Positions 46,323-58,222 are shown, numbered from the stretch's first letter. The stretch: 64,000 bases of DNA from Scalesia atractyloides (GCA_947069175.1 CAMTDV010000003.1:81321978-81385977), one strand, 5' to 3'. The notes: generated by a model from the letters alone, not told the origin. Translations and numbers: made by a program.

Positions 46323-48029
46323 TGATGTATTGAATAATACATCCATTTATCTTGTAGAGTTTGTATAATTTTAGCGCGTTTTCGTTTCGATTTGTCAAGA
46401 ATTTATCTACTTTTAATCCAAACACGTTTTGTAGGTCTTGGTTCGTGAAAACTGTTGGAAGGATGGGAAAATGAGCGAAAATGGTGAAAAGAACCGAGCC
46501 GGGGCGTGAGTGGATCGAAAACGAGAAAACGAAACGCAAATCAGGGATTTCAACCCGGTCGCGGGGCGCGGCCGGCACAGTATAACTCTCTCGCGGGGCG
46601 CGAGAGAGTATCTCCGGTTTCAACCTCGGTCGCGGGGCGCGACCGGACCACCCAAACTCTCTCGCGGGGCGCAAGAGAGGTATTTATCCAGAAAGTTTCG
46701 AAACCTAGTTGAATTTGGACTTGTTTTGTTATTTAAAGACTCATTATCATTGTTAAACACATATTGGGCAACTTTGGACGAACTAGGGCAGATTCGGAGC
46801 TATTTTCTGGAGATTTGAAGCTACACGAAGCAGATCTAAGCTGTAGGAATTGTGGTGGTGATCACGGGAGTTCAAGGAAGGAGCTTGTAACGGTTTATCA
46901 TACCAATCTCCACTTCGATTTCTTTGTTTTGATCAATCATGCTAACTTGTTATCAACTTTGTTTTAATTACTTTTTAAACATGTTGTTAGGCTAGATTTT
47001 CTTCGGTTACCTAGGTTTTGGATGTTGGATTCATGAAACTTTAATTTGCTTTAATTAAGTTTATGGTTTGAATAATTAATTGGTAAATGTCACAACTTTA
47101 ATGATCTAGTTTAGGGTATCTGCATGATCTTGTTTGTTTGATGATTGTTTGGTTGTTTTGCATAAACTTTGGTGGATGTCTTTCATATAATAGGTTTATG
47201 TTCCTTTTCGTGTTCTCAGGAATTCGTGAAGTTGTCGGTAAAATTGGCCAATAAAACCGGGGAAACAATTAAATTAACCATAAAATCAAACTTGTCACTA
47301 TACCTAACTTGTTAATTGAGAAATTGAAATTAGTTGGCTGAATTAATGTGGTAAATTGTTAGGTTAGGGTTTTGAGAAATTCCCGAGTCTAATTTCCATG
47401 TCATAATTGAATCAGTTAATCTAAACTAGAAAATTGTAGTTGGTCTAGGTTAATTATTGAGAGGTAATTAATAATTAGACACTTTACTAATTTGAAAAGA
47501 TAATTGAAAAAGAATCTTTAGGACCGGTAAACGAATAAAAAGGATAGGTTATTGTAGGTGTCTTCCTGAGAAGGGTCGGGGTTCCCGTTTAATAAACCTA
47601 AACTTTGATATGCTAAGATCCCGGTAAAATATTCAACCAGATTAATTATTGTTAAATTGAAGGAGTAGTAGTCTAAAAATCTAACCTAGGTAACTAGTTG
47701 ATTATCTCTTGATAAAAATTCTAATAAGTCCTTAGAAGTTTATAGTTTGGTCATTTCGCTTTAGTAGTTTTAGTTAAATTAATAATTTAGAATTATTAGT
47801 AAAACCCCCCTTTAAAATATACGTAGTGTGTAATTGAGTCTAAATTAGTAGTCTTAGCAATTAGAGAGTCCTGTGGGTTCGATAATCCGGACTTGCTTAA
47901 TACTATTCTACAATTGATCGGTCCACTTGCCGGTTAGTAGTTTAGTGTAGTTTAGGAGTCTAGAGTATAATTTGAGTCTATAATTAGGGTAATTTGTTTT
48001 GTTTTTAATTAACTACTTTTAGAACATCA
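46323..48029. mobile_element. Solo LTR (1707 bp) of a gypsy element inside the MULE OTU gene
   Basis: Starts TGATGTATTG and ends AGAACATCA, with inverted TGATGT/ACATCA ends. It is flanked by AAGTC at 46318-46322 and 48030-48034. No internal primer-binding site, gag or second LTR is present, so it is a solo LTR. Its start resembles the LTR at 60616 (TGATGTATAAG). Near 46549-46680 it has four GC-rich palindromes. Confidence 0.85.
46549..46680. repeat. Four alternating GC-rich palindromes in the solo LTR
   Basis: GGTCGCGGGGCGCGACCGG-type and CTCTCGCGGGGCGCGAGAG-type units alternate twice each. Each can fold on itself. Confidence 0.85.
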
Positions 48030-48600
48030 AAGTCCATCCAGTGAGTGGGGGGATAATGCTCCACTGAACCCAGATTAGGCTCTGACGATGCGTGTAAAAG
48101 TATCCTTCCTCCCATGCTTCAAATACTGGCGCCCAGATCGACGTGTTCTGATCCATCTCCTGTTGAAGGTCTTTTCGAATGTGGCTCCACGCACGTTCTC
48201 CCATACCCAAGCCCACAGCCACAGACCGAAACCCACAATGACCGTCTGGCCTCACATCTTGTATGCACGAGATGTACGGGTGAAACAATGAGGGAAGGAG
48301 AGGCTTAAACCGTTTTATTGTTGACATATACTCATCGCCCACTATCATCGAAAAACCGTTATCGTCTCGAACCTCTCTTTGTTTAGAAATCGTTGAACGG
48401 CTTCGCCCCGCTATGGGTTTTTGCGACTTGATGACCGACTGTTGAGGCCTGCGACGCAATGTACGAGCTATGGCGGGGGGTATCGTATGTACTTGGTTGG
48501 GAACCCTGGGACGGAACGTACGAGCTATGGCGGGGGGCGTCGTCAAATCGAAGTTGTGTTTGCTTTGTTGTTGGTCGTCCACGAGTCTAGTGTTGGACAA
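48030..48600 (-). pseudogene. N-terminal OTU-protease part carried by the MULE
   Basis: The minus-strand frame gives HPYISCIQDVRPDGHCGFRS followed by VAVGLGMGERAWSHIRKDL. DGHCGFR fits the OTU D-G-x-C motif, the Cys (about 48240) being the nucleophile. The N-terminal 90 codons of this open frame are in the wrong phase: an alternative frame reads RGRPTTKQTQ and repeated PRHSSY phrases, which fits a basic linker between transposase and OTU, so frameshifts have occurred. The C-terminal end runs HWMDF to the LTR border at 48030. MULE-borne OTU domains are, as far as I recall, known in plants; this copy is dead. Confidence 0.7.
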
Positions 48601-48681
48601 CCGGTTGTTTCTTGGTGGATTTGGTTGGGGTCAACACCGCTTTAATCTTTCCCAACAAGCTTTTTTTCTGAGTAGGGGGTG

Positions 48682-49236
48682 TTACTCTAACTGTAGTCGA
48701 ACAATGTTCAGCTCTTCTACGACGTCAACGTCATCCGATGTCAATTTACATGGGTGAAAGTTAAGCTCCTGCCAGAAGATGTCTACGTCTTCGAGTTGAA
48801 TCGGACGCTCTGCGCGTACGTACTTTTCCAACCTGCAAGCACACGACAACCCACAGCTGTTCCACATCTGACATCCACAAGATGAATGCAAATGCTGCAA
48901 CACGTCTAGTTTCCTAAGTAGCTCTTCACTCAACAAATCAAGCGCTGTATGGGAAACTTTTCCACGTAGGTGGTCAAATAACGGGTTTTTGTGGTGGTTC
49001 ATTATTTTTTCGATGCTTTCTCGAAAGCTCCGCCTTATTTCCCCGTATTGTGTTTCAACTATATCCTTGACACAACCTACTATACGGTCCAGCGAGCTCC
49101 TATCTTGGACGTATCTCTCTAAATTCGCGTGTTGACTCTCAACTCTGTTTGTGGTACGCTGCCCGAAGTTGCGTCTTTGATCAGTCCACGCAAAGACAAA
49201 CATTTGCTTGTAGTCTTTCGGCCAGTTATCATACAC
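48682..49236 (-). pseudogene. MULE transposase, C-terminal fragment
   Basis: A 184-codon minus-strand frame with TTNRVESQHANLERYVQ, the conserved motif after the catalytic core of MULE/FAR1-type transposases, where copies read N-R-x-E-S-x-H. A Cys-rich SWIM-like CGCQMWNSCGLSCAC stretch follows. The DDE catalytic core, normally upstream, is missing: only about 220 bp remain before the terminal repeat. It ends in a stop at 48682, then a frame-shifted linker leads to the OTU part on the same strand, suggesting one original polypeptide. Confidence 0.75.
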
Positions 49237-49261
49237 GTATGTAGACCACCAAAGTCACTTT

Positions 49262-49342
49262 AAGACGGGTCGTCTAGGCCTAGACGCTCCGTCTTGGGTT
49301 GGTCGTCTTCAAGGTCCGTCTACGGCTAGACGCTCGGTCTGA
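49262..49342. repeat. Palindromic CTAGACG units, right side of the MULE
   Basis: GACGGGTCGTCTAGGCCTAGACG and CCGTCTACGGCTAGACG lie inside the right end and mirror the units at the left end. Confidence 0.8.
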
Positions 49343-49570
49343 TGTGACTGATTTGACGTTGTACGAGGGCACGAATGTGGTCGGAGAAAAGGAAACCTAG
49401 ATGCACCATCTAAAGGGTGTTTAAATAGGCAGATGGGTGTGTGAATATGTAAACCCTTATTTATATATCCTAAAATCCAAAGAATTTTTTTTTAAATAAA
49501 ATTCATTTATTTTTACAGCTTCTTTGATGAGGTATATGAGTCAAATACACCCCATAGGTAACCGTACCAC

Positions 49571-52029
49571 ATGGAGGTCTCCGATAAACTCAAAGCCGCC
49601 GTCGGCGTTGATTCCGATATCGACTTCGCCTTTCAACTTCAAATCCAAGAAGCGATAAGAGCCTCTTTAGCCTCTAAACCTTCTTCATCATCATCGTCAT
49701 CAAACGATGACGTTTTCAAGGTTTATTTCAAGGGTTTGGTGAGTGATGAAACTGTTTCCGATGTTAAAATGTCGTTTGCTGGAATCGGAGTAGCGATTTG
49801 TGTCATACTACTTATTTCTAAATTTTTAGCTAACTTAAATCGCTAACGAATTTATCTTCTAAATGTTGGTGATTCTAAATGTTGAATATAATTAGTTTGT
49901 AGTAGTTTTGAAAATGAAAGTAAAACAATTTATTGTTTCAGGTGAATTTGAATTAAATCGAATTTATTTGAATTCGATTCGAATTTGAGTTTCAAATACA
50001 AATCAAATCGAATCGAATGCGAATTCTGGTAAATATATAAAAATTCGAGTAATTCGAAAATTTGTTATTCGATTCGATCATATTCCCTCTCTATCATAAC
50101 TTGAATAGAGAGAATGGAAAAGGTAGAGATGGCCCACATTGGAGAGAGAGAGCGCGAATATGATGGGCAAAATCTACATCCTTTTTCCGATTTCTTGTGG
50201 TACCAAACAAGAGGGACGGTGTTACTCTTTTTACAGCATTGCCACATAGGATCATTTTGGTACCAAAATGGCTGCTTTCACACCATGTAGCCTTGGGGTG
50301 TTTATAAACCGATAGAAACTTGTTGAACCGTCTAAACCAAACAATGTGGTTTAAAATTGATGTGGTTTGGTTCATGGTTTAACCTTAATGTTTTTGATGG
50401 ATAACAGGTTCAACCATTGGTTTGAAACTTGGATTCTTTTCGTATTTTGGATATACAACTAAGTTTATGTATAATGTTGTTGAAAAAAAATCAGTTAAAA
50501 ACGCTAAACTTCCAAAACCGAACCATTAAACCAGCCAGTACTAACGACCCACCCAACACAGATGGTTTGTTTTGTCGTTTTCTTAAACCAAAGTTAATGG
50601 TTTGGCCCGAACTTTTTTGTCAAAGCTGATCGAATCAAACTCTTAACATTTGACCTTCTATCATTCCCATCCTCGTCCCCAAATCCTCAAATATTTTCAT
50701 ATAAAGTATAGACATGTCCGGTTTTGTCTTGCACACTTGCACCCATTTATTAACTTTGCAGGTCATCACATTTTGCCTAAAAGTTAATTTATGTTATCTT
50801 TGGCAATGCAGTTGAATGGTAAAAGGAAACGAACAAACAACAAGATTGTGACATTGATTGATCAATTGAAGCATATCCAAAATAAGTTTACTTCTTATGA
50901 GCGGTTTCATGTGGAGCAAAACGATATCAAGTTTGTTTATAAACTAGCAAGAGATGCAATCACATTTGAGGTTGCCAAATGGGACAACAACGATTCTGGC
51001 GTGACAATAACCGAGCAATGCAAAATTTGTTTTGAATACACTGACAGCGGTAACATATATACAGTCAACACATGTCAGTATAGATATTGCTTTTCTTGCA
51101 TGAAAAACACGCAGAAGCAAGGTTACTTCAAGGGATGTTGCCCGATTGCCCACATGAAAAATGTGAATCCGAAATCGGAATTGAAAGGTGCAAGAAGCTT
51201 CTAAAACCAGATTATATAATAAAAGAAGCTTTTATTCCTCTAACAGACAAAGTTTATTGCCCGTTTCCAAACTGTTCTGCTTTAATGTCAAAAGACGAGG
51301 TCAAAAAACATACACAGACGTGTTCATCTACCACTGCTGGAGATACTGGAATGAGAAAGTGTGTTGAATGCGATCGCCACTTTTGTATAAATTGCAAAGT
51401 ACCTTGGCATGACAACGTTACGTGCTTGGATTACGTGAATTCCAGCAAGTTTCGGTCTTCTGGCGAGGCAAAACTAAAGTCCCTGGCAACAAAAAAGCAT
51501 TGGCGCGAGTGTATCAAGTGCAAGAATTTGGTTGTACTTGCAATGGGGTGCTACCATATTTATTGCAGGTATTTGTTTGATTTTTTTTTTTGAGTAAAGT
51601 TGTGGTTTAGCAAAATTTTGGATTTGGTCCATAGCTTTCCAAAAGTACACAGATGGATAGTCCCTGTAGTTTGCACTTTGTAACATAATTAGTCCCTAAC
51701 TTGGACATGCTGAAACCTTTAGATTTGTTGGCTAAGTACTAAACGTGTTACAAAATGCTAACCACAGGAACCATTTGTGTACTTTTGGAAAGCTAGGGAC
51801 TAAATCCAAAAACTTTAATCTTTTTTTTTTGAAAATAGTAACTGTGCCCATGTGAAATGGTGTACTCTGCTTAAAGTTGAAGATATGGTTTGAGTGTGAT
51901 TGCAGATGTGGATATGAGTTTTGCTACACTTGTGGAGCGGAGTGGGTTAATAAGAAACCAACGTGCAAGTGTCCGCTCTGGAAGGAGCGCAACATTCTTT
52001 ATGCGCAACCGCATAGAAATGGTTGGTGA
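49571..52029 (+). pseudogene. RBR copy 3: broken RNase H-like/RBR ubiquitin ligase gene
   Basis: Exon 1 starts at 49571 and matches RBR copy 2 (MEVSDKLKAA, serine run, VFKVYFKGLV) but is cut after GVAI at about 49797, where unrelated DNA begins; the rest of the RNase H-like domain and its splice donor are gone. Exon 2 (50812-51568) has a one-base loss near 51103 that shifts the frame in RING1, an in-frame loss after KKLLKP, and CQYRYC in place of CLHRYC, losing a zinc-binding His. IBR and RING2 (CIKCKNLVVLAMGCYHIYC) are readable. Exon 3 (51906-52029) completes RING2 and runs on to a later stop than copy 2. Intron 2 (51569-51905) has gained a MITE. Confidence 0.85.
51594..51818. mobile_element. 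MITE in intron 2 of RBR copy 3
   Basis: Arms of about 45 bp: left with GGATTTGGTCC and AGCTTTCCAAAAGTACACAG, right with the complement (GTGTACTTTTGGAAAGCT, GGGACTAAATCC). The left arm has a 14-bp interruption near its outer end. RBR copy 2 lacks it at this place. Confidence 0.75.
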
Positions 52030-52465
52030 TATTGGTGAAAGGACTAGAATTTAATAGTTGTGAATGTTGATATTGGTGGTTGGTTTGCAGGTGTCTGAAT
52101 GATCTTGTTGGAACACCTTTTCAAGTTTAATTTAATGAATAGTTTGGTTATGTAAAGATCATTTTAGCCATTTGACCAAGTTTTTTTACAACATACTTGA
52201 CTGCTCAACAATATATGTTGAGATTTCCACTTTTTCATAAAAAAATGGACAAAAAAATGCTCTAATTTTCAATCTTTTGGTGATTACATAGTTTTTGAGA
52301 TTACTATTTTTGTGACTTTTTTTTAATGTATGTATGATAACATATGTGTTTTTTGTTTCCAACTAAGTCTCACCATAATGAAACTTTCAGTTTTCATCAG
52401 AAACTAGAATTGATTCCCGGCGTTGCGGGGTTGGTTCCGAATTTTTTGTAATTGCTTATCGATCA

Positions 52466-52960
52466 AAAAGTAGATCAATTGAAAACGTCCATAAAAATAA
52501 GCATGAAAACGTGTTATATTTGACATGACTCATGAAACGTAAAGTAACTTGAATTTATACCGTCTAATTAAAACATATGATATTTGACCCGATTTGTTTC
52601 GAAAACAAAATGAAAACGTCCATAAAATAAGCACGGAAACGTAATATATTTGACATGAATCATTTTCAAATCAAATTACGTGAAAACGTAAACCAACTTA
52701 AATTTGTGCGTACATAGATCAATTGAAAACGTCCAAAAAAATAAGCATGAAAACGTATTATATTTGACATGACTCATGAATGTAAAGAAACTCAAATTTA
52801 TGCTATCTAATGAAACCTTTTATATTTGATCTGACTCGTTTCCTAACAAAATTTACATCAAAACGCAGATCAACTGAAAACGTCCATAAAAATAAGCACG
52901 AAAACGTGTTATTAATTTGACATTGACTCATTTTCGAAAAAAATGTGTTGAATGTAAACC
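52466..52960. repeat. Tandem repeat, about four units of 100-150 bp
   Basis: AAAACGTCCATAAAAATAAG followed by CATGAAAACGT and a TATTTGACAT phrase recurs near 52480, 52615, 52722 and 52878, with variable spacing. Confidence 0.8.
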
Positions 52961-53340
52961 ACCTTAAATTTATACCGACACATACATAAAGTGAGTACGT
53001 AAAAAATTAAGAGAGTCAAATGACATTTTATAAATTTTTAAAAAGTTGAGAAGGTATAATTGTTAATGCTAAAAATTTAGGGCTTGAGATTCATATAAAG
53101 AAAAAGAATAAAAAATAAAAGATATACATATAATTAAATAAAATAAAAAATATATTTGATAAGTCAGCAATGCTACTTATGAATAGAGCGCAATAGGCTT
53201 TTATAAGGAAATTAGTATGTCAAATTTCACAAACAAATGCTTACTGACACTCACGAAATTGAAACAAAAGTTTGGTAATTAAATTATGAATACTTAAAGG
53301 TTACAATAGCCAAGAACTTTTCAAATTATATAATTATATA

Positions 53341-53450
53341 ATGATACTACGTAAAAAGCCCAATAACAATCGTTTCGGACAAATGGGCTTTATATAATGA
53401 TACGTAAAAAGCCCAATAACCACCGTTTCGGACAAATGGGCTTTTTGTGT
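53341..53450. repeat. Two tandem copies of a 55-bp unit
   Basis: Each unit has GTAAAAAGCCCAATAAC and CGTTTCGGACAAATGGGCTT; the two differ at a few bases and one three-base indel. Confidence 0.85.
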
Positions 53451-53639
53451 TTGGATCTGAATTTCATAGTGGTTAGACTTAATAATTTGACACGAAAAAT
53501 ATAGGTGTGTGCAATGTGTGAAGAATTCCCTACAGTTGAGGAAAGAGTGTTTTCTATTATACCAATTAACTTATAATTTTTCTTATTTAAAATTATTACT
53601 TCGTCTTCAGTATAAATTACGTTTGCCTTCCATTTCAAA

Positions 53640-54460
53640 ATAAAATTATGTTTTTCTTATACCTTAAAATTACGTTTTTGTGTTCAAAATAAAATTATGT
53701 GTTTCCCCAAGCTCAAAATTATGTTTTTGCTCTTAGTTCAAAATTATGATTTTTCCTCCAATTCAAAATAAAACTATTATTTTGCCCCCAGCCTAAAATT
53801 AAGATCTTATTCTCTGTTCAAAATTATGATTTTCCCCTATTTCAAAAATTACGATTTGCCCCACAGTTAAAAATTGTGATCTTGCCATTATTTTACTTTT
53901 TCTTTGTTTTTTTTTTGCAAAACCATAGCAAAGTTTTATTTTACTTGGTTGACTCAGTGTAACTTTTATTGTGTGAAACAATTGTCTAACACTCGCTTAT
54001 TGATCTTAATAAATTAGTATTTTACCTACAGCTCAAAATTATAGACTTGTCATCGTTTTAGTTTTTTTTAGCAAAACTATGGTAGTGTTTTGGTTTAATT
54101 GGTTGTTTTGATGTATTATTTTTTGAGATTGTGTTATAAGTAGTATGTACAAGTAACCTAAATACATGCATACATATTATGAAACTAATAAATATTGGAT
54201 TTAACGCCCCGCAACGCGGACGGATATAAGTGTAATTTTTATTCGTTCAGGCATGTCAGGCACATGCTCATTTGTTCTGAAATATTACAATTTTGCTTTG
54301 AGTTTGAAATTCATCATTTTAGTTTTTTTAGCAAAAGTATGGTAGTGTTTTGTTTTAATTGGTTAACTCGATGTAATTTTTTTTGAAATCGTTTTATGAG
54401 TAGTATGTACAAATAATCGAAACCCACACATATAAAATAGAAATATTCGACTTAGTGGTT
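53640..54460. repeat. Short and longer tandem repeats
   Basis: Units of about 25 bp (TTCAAAATTATGATTTT type) fill 53640-53880. Then segments with GCAAAACTATGGTAGTGTTT and GTAGTATGTACAA recur near 54070 and 54330, with a more diverged one near 53915. Confidence 0.6.
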
Positions 54461-54480
54461 CGCAACACGAGCGAAGCAAA

Positions 54481-55427
54481 AAAAACTATTCAAATACAAA
54501 AGAAACATGAAAAATGCTGTCGTGGATACAAATTCTATTGTGACGTGATCTCTTAAGAGAATGACATACTCAAATAGATAATTCATAAAAACTAATTGGA
54601 TAATTAAAGATTGAATCTGTTACAACAACATCTTTGACGCTATGTGACTAAATTCAAATATTTATTTCATATAACGTTATTTATTTGACTCAATTCAAAT
54701 ATTTATTTCATCTTTGAAATTTTTTAACGACTTCACGTTTTCCCTTCTTTCAATCCTTATAATCTTTACACTATCGTAAAGATTTAGCTAAAAAAGGACT
54801 CTTACTAAATTTCCCCAAAAGTACATAATTCTCAACTAAACAAAAAGAAAAACTAAAACTAAAATAAATTATATTTAGAAAAAAATATAAAAAACATAAG
54901 TGATGTAGCTTCATATAATTAACTCAAAAAGATATTGTAGCCTTTCTCTCACTAGCGTCCGTTACCAACTTAACGGAGAAGAGGCTCACCCTCTCCTTGA
55001 CACTCATCTAGATTGGGGTTCGAGGTCTGTTCGTAAAAAGTTTAAACAAGCTTGGCTCGTTTACACTAAGGCTCGATAAGGTTTTACATGCGAGGCTCGA
55101 GCTCGAATTCGATAAATAAACGAGCTTTATTTTAGGCTTAAACTCGGCTCAAACTCAACAAGACTCGAGTTGTTTCGAGTTTTTTATCAAACCGATCTCG
55201 AGTAGCCCGCATCTTTTCCACCCATAGTTCCTACTAATCCGAACATATATAATTTGAATATTCCTACTAATCCGAAATCATAAATTCAAATTCGATTAAA
55301 AAACCGAATTTTATCCCCCATATCATACTTAACCAGAACGCTTGTAATTCAAGAAACCATTCATCTTCCTAACCGAAACAACAAACCCCCATTTCACCAC
55401 CCTGATCATCAACACACAATCCCAAAC
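54481..55427. other. Spacer upstream of RBR copy 4
   Basis: AT-rich, with a CTCGAGCTCGAATTCG-type stretch near 55085-55200 resembling hAT subterminal repeats, and two CCTACTAATCCGAA phrases at 55229 and 55263. No gene seen. Confidence 0.5.
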
Positions 55428-57976
55428 ATGTTAACCGTCTGATGCACGATAAGCTCTTCACACGTCACAGTCTCGACGTCCCCGAAAACGAATGGAGAAG
55501 AACTGATGTTAACTTGAAGAAATGGGTCGGGTTGTACCAGGTATCAGATAACCAGGGTTATAAGGTCTGTTTTAAGGGTTTGGTTAGTGTTAAAAAGTCT
55601 GTGTGCTGGTGTTGGGGTGGCCATATTTGATGCATGTGATCGTTGTGTGTTCGAGTTGCGAAAAGGGTTTTCGGTTGGTGATTGTAATGGTTTGAATGAT
55701 GGTGATGTTGTAGAGCTTAGAGGTTTGGTTGAGGGTGTTTAGGCTGCTGTTTTGTTTGAGCTTAGACGGGTTAATATATACTGTGATAGCGATTCGGTTT
55801 ATCGATATGTAAGTTAATTGTTCTTATTATTATTATTATTATTATTATTATATTATTATTATTATTATTCAGTTAATGATCATTTGTCTTTGTACATATT
55901 GCTGCAAAACCCTGTTTAGTTTAGGTTGCTGCATGTGTTGGTGATAATTGTTTGTGTTTTAAATTGAAGTTGCTGGTTGATTATCTGTGTTCTACATTTT
56001 GTTTAATGTTCTAAACAAGATAACCAATGACATACACTCATACCCATGATTTTGTTTTCTTGATTCATCTATGTTGGTGTTTTTTTAAGTTTATAGGCCC
56101 AATGGGCCTAAGCCCAAACAGTAAGTCCAATCTTGTCATCAGTCACCTTTCATTATTTTGCTGGTAAATGCTTATTTTCATTTAATTGATCTTATCTTTG
56201 TTAATGCAGCTCACTTTTGATGAATGTTTATTATGGTAAAAAAAATAAGTGCATTTAAGGGGTTCCAATTTTCTTGATTATTTACTAAAACTGTATATCA
56301 CGTTTCGATTATTCGAATATGGTTATGCAAGTTTTGGTCTCGTCAACATATTAGAAAGTGTTGGGATAAAGATTTCTGCCATTTATCTTTGTGACTTTTT
56401 TTGTGTTTCACAAATTGGATTCGAATAGGTGATTTAGGGTTTAACTTCGTTTTATTTTCAGTTTTGACAAGAACAACAAAAAGTCAGCATAATTTGAATC
56501 GTTTTCTTTTCACTAAAACTCTCTCCAGCTTTAATGTGCGAGTGTGTGCCTTAGAGAAATCAAATCGTATACAAAACATGCGTGTCATCATATTTCCACA
56601 TAGAAATCTAAAATCGGGCCCGATGTTGTGACAATTGTGACCCAAAGGGGAATAATCATTGGAATCTCACCTGTTGGAAGAATGACATCAAACATTTGTG
56701 TTCGTATGATTATTTTCTTGTTTATTTTGTTGAATTTTGTCTAACACAAACGTATGTGCAGTGGGCTGTTGAATTGCTTAAGGAATTGAGAATTGTGAAG
56801 GATTTATAATAATATAAAAACTTGATCAGCATCCTAATTAGAAATTATCATTTATCATATTAATGTTGATTACTTGTGGTTTAGATTGAAGTTGCTGATT
56901 AACTGCAACATCATCTTGCATGTTTAAGATTTGTTTAATGTTTAAACAAGACGACCAATTGCATAATATTGTTCTCTTGATCTAATTGATTTCTATTGTT
57001 GATAATGCAGCTCACTGGTAAAGAGAGACCAACAAACAAAATGACTCTGACATTAGTTGATGCACTGATCCTTATCCAAAGGAAAGTTGGTTATAATGGC
57101 CCGTTTCTTAGGCGACAAAGCAGTGTCAAGATTGCGTATAAACTAGCTAAAACTGCAATCGCGTCTCAGGCAACCATATTTGCCAAAAAAGTTCTTGAGC
57201 AATGTGCAATTTGTTTAGAATACATATCCAAAGGCAACATGTTTTCTCACAACAACAGTCCGCATAAATATTGCTATTCTTGTATGAATAAACACGTGGA
57301 ATCAAAGTTGCTTCAAGGGCAGATGCCAGAATGTCCACACGAGTCATGCAAGTTTAAACTCGAAATTGAAAGCTGCAAAAAGTTTTTAAACAAAAGATTA
57401 TATGATATTATGAGCTCGCGGATAAAAGAAGTGTCTATTCCTCCGACAGAGAGAGTTTACTGCCCGTTTCCTAAGTGCTCAGCTTTAATGTCGAAAACCG
57501 AGCTCCAAAATGCTGCTTCTACGTCGTCTCAAGAAACTTGGAAGAGAAAATGTTCCAAATGTCATGGCGTTTTTTGTATGAATTGCAAAGTACTTTGGCA
57601 TGATAAAACAACGTGCTCTGACTACATTAAAAATTTCACGAATCAATTTGTTAATGAGGTGGAACTGAAGTCTCTTGCAACAAGGAACCGTTGGCGCCAG
57701 TGCATCAAGTGCATGCAGATGATTGAGCTTGCTGCAGGGTGCCACCACATCAGTTGCAGGTATCGTCTTGTTTTTTTTTGTATATTCAAAATTTGGGTCG
57801 GATCATATACATGGGTATGAAATATTTAAGATTGATGGGATGAAGAATGAATGATGTATGTAACATGTAGGTGTGGATATGAGTTTTGCTATAGATGTGG
57901 AGGTGCGTGGATCAACAAGAAAGCGACGTGCACCTGCCCGCTTTGGGATCTAGGCTACATTTTATATGCGGAGTAG
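55428..57976 (+). pseudogene. RBR copy 4: RNase H-like exon 1 broken, RBR exons 2-3 open
   Basis: Exon 1 (55428-55808) has lost about 38 bp after its ATG relative to the copy at 59940, has a frameshift at the VKKSVC/GVAIFDA point and an in-frame TAG in the EGV-AAV stretch; its donor is GTAAGT. A scrap of the exon 2 start lies at 56206-56225. Exon 2 (57011-57759) and exon 3 (57871-57976) are fully open and give a 284-residue RBR half: RING1 (CAICLEY, CYSC, CPHESC), IBR (CPFPKC, CMNCKVLWHDKTTC), RING2 (CIKCMQMIELAAGCHHISC, CGYEFCYRCGGAW). One RING1 Cys is replaced by Ser (NNSPHKYC against NKCLHRYC), so zinc binding and E2 contact are doubtful, but the catalytic Cys (AAGCHH) remains. Confidence 0.8.
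55825..55869 (+). repeat. (ATT)n microsatellite
   Basis: ATT units with one interruption, in intron 1 of RBR copy 4. Confidence 0.9.
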
Positions 57977-58186
57977 AATATGCGGTAAAATTGATGATGA
58001 TGATGAAAGAATCAACTGTTGCAAGTAGGTGTGGCATTTTTGGCCTTTATACGATAACCTTTTGGGTTTTGCAAAAAACTAAACTCTTCACTTGGCAAGT
58101 CTGTTTTGTCGGCCTGTATAGTCGAGTTGGTTCTAAAAATGAAGGATTTGAGAAGTAACACACATTTAATCTTCATCACTGTCAAT

Positions 58187-58222
<36 letters not shown>

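Larger units (their letters stand above)
44215..49455 (-). mobile_element. Mutator-like element (MULE) with transposase and OTU remnants, 5.2 kb
   Basis: Ends are inverted: inward from the left GGCTCAATCTATTCACACAC, and inward from the right GGTTTACATATTCACACACC, staying similar for about 35 bp. Flanks TTTATTTAT (44206-44214) and CTTATTTAT (49456-49464) form a 9-bp duplication with one mismatch, the MULE size. Subterminal palindromic CTAGACG units occur at both ends. It contains C-terminal transposase and OTU-protease fragments on the minus strand and a later solo LTR. The part 44411-45920 holds no recognised gene; a minus-to-left stretch near 44815-44930 is Gly/Asn-rich in one plus frame. 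Confidence 0.8.
52405..54480. repeat. Complex repeat region with GCGTTGCGGGG ends
   Basis: CCCGGCGTTGCGGGG near 52417 faces CCCCGCAACGCGGACGG near 54206, suggesting an inverted-end element of about 1.8 kb; a further TTCGCAACACGAGCG end lies at 54460. Inside are the tandem arrays listed separately. No gene. Confidence 0.45.

Noticed and set aside
46506..46818. Arg/Gly-rich ORFs at 46506-46818
   Set aside because: Produced by the GC-rich palindromes of the solo LTR.
48421..48757. Plus-strand ORFs at 48088-48308 and 48421-48757
   Set aside because: They are shadows of the MULE OTU and transposase frames on the other strand.
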